A DNA stretch of 64,000 nt from Pseudomonas izuensis (lineage in GTDB: Bacteria; Pseudomonadota; Gammaproteobacteria; Pseudomonadales; Pseudomonadaceae). The translations under genes were made by a program, and so were the position numbers. The DNA lies in contig NZ_WTFT01000029.1 in assembly GCF_009861505.1 (NCBI RefSeq), positions 1-64,000 on the forward strand, given 5' to 3'. Shown piece after piece: positions 53,701-64,000 of the stretch (position 1 is its first letter; every line of letters begins with the position of its first letter). Below the pieces are notes generated by a model, which was not told where the DNA came from, searched no databases, and saw only the letters and a list, made by a program, of their open reading frames with translations.

Positions 53701-56700
53701 TTGGTCGTTGTAAGAACTCCAGATTCCAGGCTCCAACTGGCCGGTAATATAGAGGTCCAGCAGTGAGTACATCGTAGCCTGTACGCCGTACGGGATATTT
53801 TTACGACGAAGGCACAGGTCCTCGTACGGCAAGCCTTTACCGAAAACCCGTTCCAGCTCGGCAAGGGCAAGTCCCTCTCTGGTCGGCATGTCCGCCGTCA
53901 AAGAATCCCGAGCCCCGGCCATCTCTGTCCTGACGCCGTTGAATTTCTCTCGGGCGATATCCAACTGTGCCGCTGTGTAGGTATCGGTGGCATTCGCCAC
54001 GAGGACCCCATTGGCTATTGCCCAGTCGATCAGTGGATCGACCGAGGCCGATTGCGCGGCTATTTCCTGGCCCGCGGTAATGGGGTCCGTACTGCCATAG
54101 TTCATGACCTGTTCGAAAGTCATCTGCCTGGTGGCTCCAGGATCGATTTGTTCGATGCGGGCGACCGCTATTCTGAAGCTTGTCCATGTGTGGCTACCGC
54201 AGACCAGATTGTCGGGCATATCGCGAACCAGAAACTCTGGCGCGAAGGCGGACAGCAAGTGGTAGGCGGCGACAGGCGCGGTAGTGGCCGAGACTTTTCC
54301 ACCGGCCACGAGGTGAGCCTGGAGTCGGCTGACGACTGCCGAAGGCTTGGCTCCCCAGTTGGCCGACTGCGTGAGGTTGTAACCGACCACATGGTTGCGA
54401 GGCTGTCCGGGCGTGGGATCAAGGTCGAGCAACATGGCCGCCATGACCCACTCGGTCGCACTGCCAGGGGTAGTGACAGCATTGAGTTTCGACTCAAGTG
54501 ACTTGCCCAATTGAATGGCTTTATCACTGTTGAGGGCGAGATCCAGTCCTTGCACAGGGCTGGTTACTGTCTTGTGCTGCAAGAGTGTATTGAGCAGGCC
54601 GCCGGCTACCAGTGTTTCGAAGCTCTGAACGGTTTCCCGGATCGTTCGTATATGAGTGGCTGTCAGAGGCCGCCCGTAACCCAAGGCACCCTTGTAGTCA
54701 GCCCTTTCAGCGCTCTCGGGCAAAACAAAGGATATAACCTTGATTAAGTTACGTATTTCTCCCACGGTTTTCGGTACGTTCCAGCCCATGGCGCTGATGA
54801 ACCGTTGCGCAGTGACCATGCGCCGGGCTTCTTGCGGATGTTTGATGGCAAACAGCGAATCCTTGTGGGCGGCTAAGGTTCCGCCGTTGAGATTTACCGA
54901 TGCGCTATCGGGTTTGTCGTTGATGAGGTCGGTCAGTGCCGTTATCAGTGCGTGATGGGTGTAGAGGTCACCCAGGCGTTGTCTTTGTTTTTCAGCCTGA
55001 GCTTCGGATCTTGATTGCAGTGGTCTGAGTGGGTCGTCGGGTTGGATTTGGGTAAATGCCTGGTCAGTAGCCAATTGCTGGGCACGCTGGCGTGCTTGAG
55101 GCTGGCCTGGCGCTGAGGGTTCACCATGGAACCCGCTGATCAGCGCAAGAGGAATTGACGAACTGGTCGGATAAGCCACGCCAATGTAGGTTGGATCGAC
55201 GATGTGAGCCATTCTGAGTAGCGGGCCGGCGACATTGGCCCAGCCGCTATTGTCATTCAGGGTGAACGTCGTTTCGACGCCCTTGACCTTGCCGGTCAGC
55301 GTGTTGTCCGCTGTACGGATTTTCACTGTGGCAAGGTCAAGGTTTGCCTGCCGGGCCCAATCAATAAAGAACGGGTTTTTGAAGGCGTTGACAAAGTTCA
55401 GCCAGCACTGGCCAAAGGTTGAATGCATGGGGACTATGACAGTCGCCGCACTGTAACTGACCTTGCCTTCGGCATACTTGGTCAATGCGCCGGCATAACG
55501 TTCAACCAACTGCTTGTCACCATCGCCCCGCGAAGCATCGGTCCAGATCGCGGCGCGCCTGTGGCGCAATAAACGGATCACTTGCCTGGCGGTATCGGTC
55601 GCCGATTCCTCAGGGCCGTCGTCAATCACCTCGTCAGTCGCGCTGGCAACACTTTCCAGCTCATCCATCGTGTTGAGGTAATGGGTGAGGGCCGCCACTT
55701 TCTCCGATTCGCTTTCTTCGATATCGGGCGTCGGTTCAACGCCTTGCGACAGGGTACCCAGTGACACAACGCTTGCGTCAACCGCTGCGGTATCTCGCTT
55801 GCGAATACGATGAGCATCCGACACAGGCTCAGTAAAGGTGTGCCCGGCATGCTTCGCTGCTTGCGTCTCGTGGATCAACTCAAGGTAGGTTTTTGCCGGA
55901 TCTTGTGGACTGGGTTGTTGCAGCGCTTGCGCAACGTCCTCGATGAGTTGTTCGTCGTCGAGCAAGTCATGTTCCGTGGACTGATACATGAGCTTGAGAA
56001 TCGTCTGGGAAAGGGCAGGCTCACCCGCCGCCACGGGTTTTCCCAGGATTTGCTCTATATCGTTCTCCAGCCGCTCATGGTGCAGTGCCGGGCTTTCGGC
56101 TTCCGGGGGGAGGGCAGTGCCGGGTGCTGTCGGATCCTGAAGGGTGTGGCGATAATCGTTATACAGTGCCGCGGCAGCGAAGACGGCCGTGACACTTGCC
56201 CGGGGATTATCCTTTATCAGTTGCCAGGCTGTAGAGGCAGCCACCGGCGTGTAGGGGGCGAGCGCCGTGGTTATTCGCAGTAGTACGCTTTTTAATTGTT
56301 GTGCAATCGGTTCCCACCATGAAACCGGCGTTACCTGTAGAGGTCCGACAGGCTCAAATTGCGCCAATGCTTCGAGGCCCTCTGACGTTTCCTCCAGCTG
56401 CTGCAACAGCTCTTCAAGTTCATTAGCCGAAGCCGACGGAAATGTCAGTGCATTGTCGATCCTGCTCAAGACGTCGCCGAACGCCTGCGCTATGTGTTCA
56501 AAGTCAAGACTGTCCATTGTCGAAGAGGTCGGTTGCGAGTCTTGCAGAGGTATCGGACTGGCGCCGGCATCTTCGCTTTTGCCAGCTGCTGAAGTGGGTG
56601 GAAGGGATTCAAAGAAATCGTTGACCTCCTTTTCCGTCGCCTCTGCTTTGGTCCGCAAATCTGCAACGGAAAGAGGAGGGACTTCAGGCGCTTCCGGCGG

Positions 56701-58038
56701 TATGACAACAGCCGCCGACGTCGGAACAGCGGGTAGATGCGGGCGAACTTTTTCCGCGACACCAAGCACTCCGACCGTGTCCAGCGCATTGGCGACATAG
56801 AGTACTTTCCCCCAGAGTCCTCCGGCGTACCGAGGGCCTGTGGTAATGACTTCGTCGAAAAAACTCGACTTGTTTTCAATCTCTTGCAGTGCCAGCAGCA
56901 GCGGTGACTTGGCGGGTGACCTATCGGTCTGTTGCTCGGCTACGGGTTCCGATTCGCCGCCGAAGACAAAATAACTACCTGCTTTGGTTAACCCAATGCT
57001 CACCGCACTTTTGAGTTCTTCCCCAGCGTCCTTAAGGGACATAGCGCCCAGTTTGGTGAGCGTTGTGTTTATCGGCGTCGCGATCTTCGACAATGTCGCT
57101 CGCAGTGCTTCACTCAGTTCTGGCCGATTATCGACAATCTCGACCGACTCTAAACGAGCGTTGAACTGTTGGGCCGTGAGTTCAAAGTTCTTCGTCCAGC
57201 GCTTGCGTTCATTCGAGTCGGGATCATTGAACGCTTTGACGAGCAGGGTCGCAAGCGTTCGGGCATCCTTGGGCGATGGCCTGACATGAAGGTAATCTTC
57301 AAGTTGGCGTACATGGCGGTCGAACGGAGCATCGGAAGAGTTACGAACGAATTTAAGCGCGTATTGGGTAAATTCACGCAGTTCTTTCCACGTGCCATCA
57401 TCAAGCAGTTCGCCATCGGCAACTCGCTGCTCTCGTTGCAAGCGTGAATGTTCGAGCTGGGTCTGGATAAATTCATGCACGCCTTCCCCATTACGACCCC
57501 GAGGGAAGTTGACGTTCTCGCCGAATGCATCCGCCCATTGATTCGGGGGCAGGTGGCAGATGACCTCGACAAACTCCCGCAGTCGTTCCGGCGTGAAACC
57601 TTCCAGGGGTTTGATCGACCGCAGGATAGCGTCCACGAATAGCGGGGCCAGCGTTTTTCCGGTGTCGGATTGCAACATGCCGGACTTTAGCGTTTGTAAA
57701 ACGTCTTCTTCGGACAAGGCCTCGGTTCGTAGTCGAGAAACGATGTAAACCCATGCTGTTTCAAGCGACCCTTGATCAACTATCGCGCCGTCCGCAGCTT
57801 CGGGACTATCGGGTGTCAGGATTGCGCTGTACACCGGGCACGAGAAAGGCTCTTTTAAATCGCCGCGTGCCGAGTTACGTCCATGCACGGCTTGATCCGG
57901 CAATACCTCAGGGAGTCCGCGCGTCGGACAATTGCGTGTCCTGATGTCGGAAAGCCTGTTGATCGGTGGGGGTGACACAGTCCGGAGCGGATTCGGAACG
58001 GGACGGGAAGCCAATGCAGTAGCGTTGAAAGATGGCAT
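50776..58038 (-). CDS. Giant toxin-like protein (2,420 aa) with candidate C-terminal Cys-His-Asp domain
   Basis: 2,420 residues, no signal peptide; the N-terminus is Pro/Ser/Arg-rich (MPSFNATALASRPVPNPLRT). Long helical, acidic and Pro-rich middle parts follow. A hydrophobic stretch around 1708-1740 (GNVGSAVFDCVLDAAGFVIP, then GGVAAGQAVKV) resembles the membrane-inserting or pre-toxin stretches of large Pseudomonas toxins. At the end, Cys2290 in GAGNCDQLAYVSAEVAIRNG, His2317 in GAHAFTVIG and Asp2347 in WVVDAWADI look like a papain/transglutaminase-type triad. The 3' quarter is AT-rich (hand-counted 60-base lines near 51421 and 51721 are 28% GC). I do not recognise a named family. ATG at 58038 has no clear ribosome site. 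Confidence 0.7.
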   Translation of the reverse strand: MPSFNATALASRPVPNPLRTVSPPPINRLSDIRTRNCPTRGLPEVLPDQAVHGRNSARGDLKEPFSCPVYSAILTPDSPEAADGAIVDQGSLETAWVYIVSRLRTEALSEEDVLQTLKSGMLQSDTGKTLAPLFVDAILRSIKPLEGFTPERLREFVEVICHLPPNQWADAFGENVNFPRGRNGEGVHEFIQTQLEHSRLQREQRVADGELLDDGTWKELREFTQYALKFVRNSSDAPFDRHVRQLEDYLHVRPSPKDARTLATLLVKAFNDPDSNERKRWTKNFELTAQQFNARLESVEIVDNRPELSEALRATLSKIATPINTTLTKLGAMSLKDAGEELKSAVSIGLTKAGSYFVFGGESEPVAEQQTDRSPAKSPLLLALQEIENKSSFFDEVITTGPRYAGGLWGKVLYVANALDTVGVLGVAEKVRPHLPAVPTSAAVVIPPEAPEVPPLSVADLRTKAEATEKEVNDFFESLPPTSAAGKSEDAGASPIPLQDSQPTSSTMDSLDFEHIAQAFGDVLSRIDNALTFPSASANELEELLQQLEETSEGLEALAQFEPVGPLQVTPVSWWEPIAQQLKSVLLRITTALAPYTPVAASTAWQLIKDNPRASVTAVFAAAALYNDYRHTLQDPTAPGTALPPEAESPALHHERLENDIEQILGKPVAAGEPALSQTILKLMYQSTEHDLLDDEQLIEDVAQALQQPSPQDPAKTYLELIHETQAAKHAGHTFTEPVSDAHRIRKRDTAAVDASVVSLGTLSQGVEPTPDIEESESEKVAALTHYLNTMDELESVASATDEVIDDGPEESATDTARQVIRLLRHRRAAIWTDASRGDGDKQLVERYAGALTKYAEGKVSYSAATVIVPMHSTFGQCWLNFVNAFKNPFFIDWARQANLDLATVKIRTADNTLTGKVKGVETTFTLNDNSGWANVAGPLLRMAHIVDPTYIGVAYPTSSSIPLALISGFHGEPSAPGQPQARQRAQQLATDQAFTQIQPDDPLRPLQSRSEAQAEKQRQRLGDLYTHHALITALTDLINDKPDSASVNLNGGTLAAHKDSLFAIKHPQEARRMVTAQRFISAMGWNVPKTVGEIRNLIKVISFVLPESAERADYKGALGYGRPLTATHIRTIRETVQSFETLVAGGLLNTLLQHKTVTSPVQGLDLALNSDKAIQLGKSLESKLNAVTTPGSATEWVMAAMLLDLDPTPGQPRNHVVGYNLTQSANWGAKPSAVVSRLQAHLVAGGKVSATTAPVAAYHLLSAFAPEFLVRDMPDNLVCGSHTWTSFRIAVARIEQIDPGATRQMTFEQVMNYGSTDPITAGQEIAAQSASVDPLIDWAIANGVLVANATDTYTAAQLDIAREKFNGVRTEMAGARDSLTADMPTREGLALAELERVFGKGLPYEDLCLRRKNIPYGVQATMYSLLDLYITGQLEPGIWSSYNDQIPIRTLEKNFKQLKPVESLFKATFTTYFDNLRSGSESVFKYLISQLPLEDRQSLEYGNQKFYSVRSAIDKNRYLQTPEEKEAHKGRHGILIRSEYRGKITYYEVFPGSVEIRKNTKLPVDLKLNGEIKTFSGITDPKGGVEKQCATPQPIDWDAYEKGLVPRNDVTSDVIIEEIKPITQHVTFYPAGYNFDRVPDAFSPGSRVNYLAKVVVDEHFVVGRDKLESLARGSTNSENEKAFRIKVLDFFASLVPFKSCIDNISQGNVGSAVFDCVLDAAGFVIPGGVAAGQAVKVAKTAGKFVPKALRMTWIMSSSLVSSANPLDGVGDVFRFGKNVVCKLGTTAYRAAGVGIDQIKNLYGTTKAIDHAQLLKRADIAEGVVSTGTAGLTSPVTALFKDGKWYAFDAARNRPCGPPLDNFRPASSIALEPTTFSDGSIALTPSRLFDTEPHTIQRLSGDVDVVVGDNVYRFNPEQPQTLTDLTSPAYSGELEGFDAVCNVGGKSKRGVTCLSKYIGDTATHDQKRAQALEHKRLWPSKGVNARVIHERRIFHFDGIKGKANAAPSIEPLEFKSETTGSIIKDQNFGFLTKQVDTEIEKNTCTVRINAIVNGVDDMRDVRAFKVGIPGYVWGKYEYLVAEVDTGLFYYCVYNKKKTDNIQFIKIDFSDDALAADLIKGYHRLKDPFLVAGKGSPSRPFMALPTLDNLYSTLIDKKGFTTEQIEELTKKVEIFSDVAKREFLIDVWNKNDIRDIEVFIMPININIATKQPGFDKLSEHSKNSFYASAAKTQVDTQIQATGLGSFNQQLPYDSLDVQRAELTKPVVLWEYSRVGAPNYAQTILKTGAGNCDQLAYVSAEVAIRNGAHASLWNMPGAHAFTVIGIPMGTHHSTIDFSEPEYINAWVVDAWADISCPASQYMQKLKDQMAKWSAEGRKIIATDWKATPPVVRWMDPMDKAWIEKVIDGPKEVNSKKKPEINA

Positions 58039-58186
58039 GGGAGGTCTTATCGATGCGCGAGTAAACGAAAGCCCTTTACCACCCTGAATCAGGCAGTGAA
58101 GGCATCAAACGCGCAAAGATAGGTGATCCGGTGTTCTTAAAAATGATGAGAGTATTTGCAGATTCTCGAGGGGAAGGCAGCCAGGG

Positions 58187-58549
58187 CTACCTGCCAAGAA
58201 TACCCTTGACCTTATCCCGCAACTGATCAATGGAAAACGGCTTGCCAATCACATGCATGCCTTCAGGCACTTCAATGCTTTCGGCGTAACCACTGGCAAA
58301 CAGGATAGGCAAAGCAGGGCGCAGGGTATGAGCCACGTTGGCCAGTTCCCGCCCATCCATGATCGGCAGGCCGACATCAGTCATCATCAGGTCGATGTGC
58401 TGGTTCAGGTCCTTGAGGATTTCCAGCGCCTGTTCGCAGCCATCGGCCTCGAGTACCTTGAATTCCAGTTCCTCCAGCACATCGACAATCAGCATGCGCA
58501 CGATGGAATCGTCTTCGACGACCAGAATGATGGAGGCATTGGCGGACAT
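58187..58549 (-). CDS. CheY-like single-domain response regulator
   Basis: 120 residues, one receiver domain. Acidic pocket EDD at 12-14, phospho-acceptor Asp58 in LMMTDVGLP, and Lys in VIGKPFS. No output domain. Divergent from the hybrid kinase gene, 246 bp apart, so it is likely part of the same signalling route. Confidence 0.92.
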   Translation of the reverse strand: MSANASIILVVEDDSIVRMLIVDVLEELEFKVLEADGCEQALEILKDLNQHIDLMMTDVGLPIMDGRELANVAHTLRPALPILFASGYAESIEVPEGMHVIGKPFSIDQLRDKVKGILGR

Positions 58550-58795
58550 AGTGGGAGTCTCGATAGGGTGGGCGATTGCCGGTCGAATGAATCGCCGGCT
58601 CTATTGCATGAGTAAGTGGCGGATCCCGACAAGTTCCCAACGCGCTATAAAAAGAATAGGGGAAAGGATAACCGCTCCTCTGGCGAGGTAGCATCGGAAT
58701 GTAGGACTTTGCGCCAAAGCCTGTGAGAAAAATGGATGGGTTCGCCGGTTTTGGGGCAAACTCCTTGGATTGCACCCGTTCAACAAGGCTTGATT

Positions 58796-62287
<3,492 letters not shown>

Positions 62288-63103
62288 GTGGAAAGAAATA
62301 CCGAGATTGAACTGCGTTTGCTGATCGAGGCGATCTACCTCAAGTACAGCTACGATTTTCGCGATTACTCCGGGGCGTCAATCAAGCGCCGGGTCATCCA
62401 CGCATTGAGCCAGTTCGAGTGCGGCACCATTTCGGCGCTTCAGGAAAAAGTCCTGCATGACCCGGCCGCGTTTATGCAGCTGCTGCAGTTGCTGACGATT
62501 CCGGTCAGTGAAATGTTCCGCGACCCTTCGCACTTCCTGGCGATCCGTCGGGAAGTGGTGCCGCTACTCAAGACCTACCCGTCGATCAAAATCTGGATCG
62601 CCGGTTGCAGCACGGGCGAAGAGGTTTATTCGATGGCCATCCTGCTGCGCGAAGAAGGCCTGCTCGATCGCACCATCATCTACGCCACTGACATCAATCC
62701 GCGCTCGCTGGAGAAAGCCAAGCAAGGGATTTTCTCCATGGATAACGTCCGCGCCTACACTTCTAACTATCAGCAGGCCGGTGGTCAGCGCTCGTTCGCC
62801 GACTACTACACGGCGGCATACGGTTACGCGATTTTCGACAAGTCGCTGTGCGAGAACGTGACCTTTGCCGATCACAGCCTGGCAACCGACAGTGTTTTTT
62901 CAGAAACACAGTTAATTTCATGTCGTAATGTGTTGATTTACTTTAATAAAAGCCTCCAGGATCGGGCGTTCGGATTGTTTCATGAGTCGCTTTGCCACCG
63001 AGGGGTTCTGGTGCTGGGCAGCAAGGAAACCCCGGATTTTTCCGCCTTCGGCAAGCAATTCGAGCCGCTGGTGAAACAAGAACGGATCTACCGCAAATCA
63101 TGA
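62288..63103 (+). CDS. CheR-type protein glutamate methyltransferase
   Basis: 271 residues, GTG start at 62288 immediately after the kinase stop. N-terminal helical domain, then the SAM fold: KIWIAGCSTGEEVYSMAILL, IIYATDINPRSLEKAKQGIF, ISCRNVLIYFNKSLQDRAFG. The motif before the fold reads PVSEMFRDPSHF, close to the usual T-x-F-F-R-D-P. Overlaps the cheB-like gene by ATGA. Confidence 0.92.
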   Translation: MERNTEIELRLLIEAIYLKYSYDFRDYSGASIKRRVIHALSQFECGTISALQEKVLHDPAAFMQLLQLLTIPVSEMFRDPSHFLAIRREVVPLLKTYPSIKIWIAGCSTGEEVYSMAILLREEGLLDRTIIYATDINPRSLEKAKQGIFSMDNVRAYTSNYQQAGGQRSFADYYTAAYGYAIFDKSLCENVTFADHSLATDSVFSETQLISCRNVLIYFNKSLQDRAFGLFHESLCHRGVLVLGSKETPDFSAFGKQFEPLVKQERIYRKS

Positions 63104-63693
63104 ACAGCGCAACGGGTTTGCCTTCGATAGAAGCGATCGTGATCGGCGCGTCGGCCGGCGGGGTGGAGGCGTTGCTGAATATTCTCAGCCCTCTGCGTAA
63201 GGGTTTCGTATTGCCAATCATCGTGGTGCTGCATTTGCCGGACGAGCGCCGCAGCCAGCTTGCAGAGGTATTCGCCCGACGGGTTTGCCTGCCGGTTCTG
63301 GAAGCCGGCGACAAAACCCCGGTCGCAGCCGGAACGTTATATTTCGCCACCCCGGGTTATCACTTGTCGGTGGAGCAGGACCGCAGCTTTTCCTTGAGCC
63401 TGGAAGACCGCGTGCATCATTCCCGGCCTGCCATCGACTACCTGTTCGAATCGGCCGCCGACACCTATGGCCCGACCCTCGCCGCCGTATTACTGACCGG
63501 CGCCAACCGTGATGGTGCGCGCGGCCTGGCCCATGTCAAAGCGCGGGGTGGCCTGACCATCGTGCAAGATCCGGACGAGGCCCAGGTCGCGACCATGCCC
63601 AAGGCTGCGCTGGATTTTCATCAGCCAGACCACATACTCCCTATCCGCGGCATCGGCCGTCTGCTTGTCGAGCTGGAACGAATCGCATGCTAA
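63100..63693 (+). CDS. CheB-type methylesterase without receiver domain
   Basis: 197 residues from ATG at 63100. Only the catalytic domain is present, with Ser18 in IGASAGGVEAL, His45 in VVLHLP and Asp138 in LLTGANRDGARGL. The receiver domain of classical CheB is missing, so control must come from elsewhere, perhaps by the neighbouring receivers. Stop overlaps the next start. Confidence 0.92.
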   Translation: MNSATGLPSIEAIVIGASAGGVEALLNILSPLRKGFVLPIIVVLHLPDERRSQLAEVFARRVCLPVLEAGDKTPVAAGTLYFATPGYHLSVEQDRSFSLSLEDRVHHSRPAIDYLFESAADTYGPTLAAVLLTGANRDGARGLAHVKARGGLTIVQDPDEAQVATMPKAALDFHQPDHILPIRGIGRLLVELERIAC

Positions 63694-64000
63694 GTAATAT
63701 CCAGGCCAAACTGCTGATCGTCGACGATCTGCCGGAGAATCTGTTGGCACTCGAAGCGCTGATCAAGCGCGAAGACCGTACCGTGTACAAGGCGCAATCG
63801 GCCGATGAAGCCTTGTCGCTGTTGCTGCAGCACGAATTCGCCATGGCCATTCTCGATGTGCAGATGCCCGGCATGAACGGCTTCGAACTGGCCGAGTTGA
63901 TGCGTGGTACGGAAAAGACCAAAAACATTCCGATCGTGTTCGTCAGCGCCGCTGGCCGCGAGCTGAACTATGCGTTCAAGGGTTATGAAAGCGGTGCCGT
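63687..64000 (+). CDS. Receiver-domain protein, cut by the window end
   Basis: Starts at ATG 63687, overlapping the cheB-like stop, and runs off the window after 104 codons. The visible part is a receiver: LLIVDDLPENLLALEALIKR, phospho-acceptor Asp57 in AILDVQMPGMNGFEL, and VFVSAAGREL. In such clusters this is usually a hybrid kinase or a regulator with a further output domain; which one cannot be seen. Confidence 0.85.
   Translation, partial: MLSNIQAKLLIVDDLPENLLALEALIKREDRTVYKAQSADEALSLLLQHEFAMAILDVQMPGMNGFELAELMRGTEKTKNIPIVFVSAAGRELNYAFKGYESGA

Noticed and set aside
50776..58038. Giant gene as a non-ribosomal peptide synthetase, RTX or filamentous haemagglutinin
   Set aside because: No adenylation/condensation motifs, no GGxGxD nonapeptides, no TPS domain or signal peptide.

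Overview
The window looks like chromosomal DNA of a fluorescent-group Pseudomonas (P. fluorescens complex). The evidence is the complete fapABCDEF functional-amyloid operon, the mtlEFGKDYZ-type mannitol/arabitol operon with its AraC regulator, an NAD-type gnd next to zwf, Pseudomonas-only small families (DUF1652- and DUF2790-like), generally high GC, and many REP/REPIN elements of the 'GTAGGAGCGAGC..GCTCGCG' kind between genes. I see no prophage, insertion sequence, CRISPR array, tRNA or rRNA.

Layout. 1-1.3 kb: an aldo/keto reductase, followed by a partial duplicate of its own 3' end. 1.5-4.7 kb: AFG1/ZapE-like ATPase, DinB-like protein, GNAT acetyltransferase and two small genes. 4.9-7.5 kb: overlapping gnd-zwf pair of the pentose phosphate pathway. 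7.5-11 kb: nhaB antiporter, a delta-60 repeat protein and a small hypothetical protein. 11.3-18.2 kb: a sigma-54-dependent activator converging on the fap operon (fapA to fapF on the minus strand), which has a good sigma-54 promoter match upstream of fapA and an intrinsic terminator between fapC and fapD. 18.5-31.7 kb: housekeeping and accessory genes (NadR-type kinase/pnuC, uppP/DUF1294, MmcQ-like/LysR/azoR, a secreted hydrolase, an MFS carrier, a YbiT-type ABC-F ATPase, lpxO, ku, a PQQ-type sugar dehydrogenase). 31.9-35.6 kb: a module of a GNAT/C39-peptidase fusion divergent from a RimK-like ATP-grasp ligase and a CorA-like protein. 35.7-39.2 kb: ecotin, small Pseudomonas proteins and an OprD porin. 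39.4-49.2 kb: the mannitol operon, transcribed mtlE to mtlZ, with three REPINs inside it and mtlR upstream. 49.3-58.0 kb: a glycosyltransferase and a 2,420-residue toxin-like protein with a candidate Cys-His-Asp domain in an AT-rich 3' end. 58.2-64 kb: a CheY-like regulator divergent from a hybrid kinase (three receivers), CheR, CheB and a further receiver protein cut by the window end.

The most noteworthy candidates are the giant toxin-like protein, the RimK-like/GNAT-C39/CorA module, and the regulatory and sequence features of this fap operon (sigma-54 promoter, internal terminator, His cluster and very long Ser-rich linker in FapC). All functional calls rest on reading the sequence; no database search was run.
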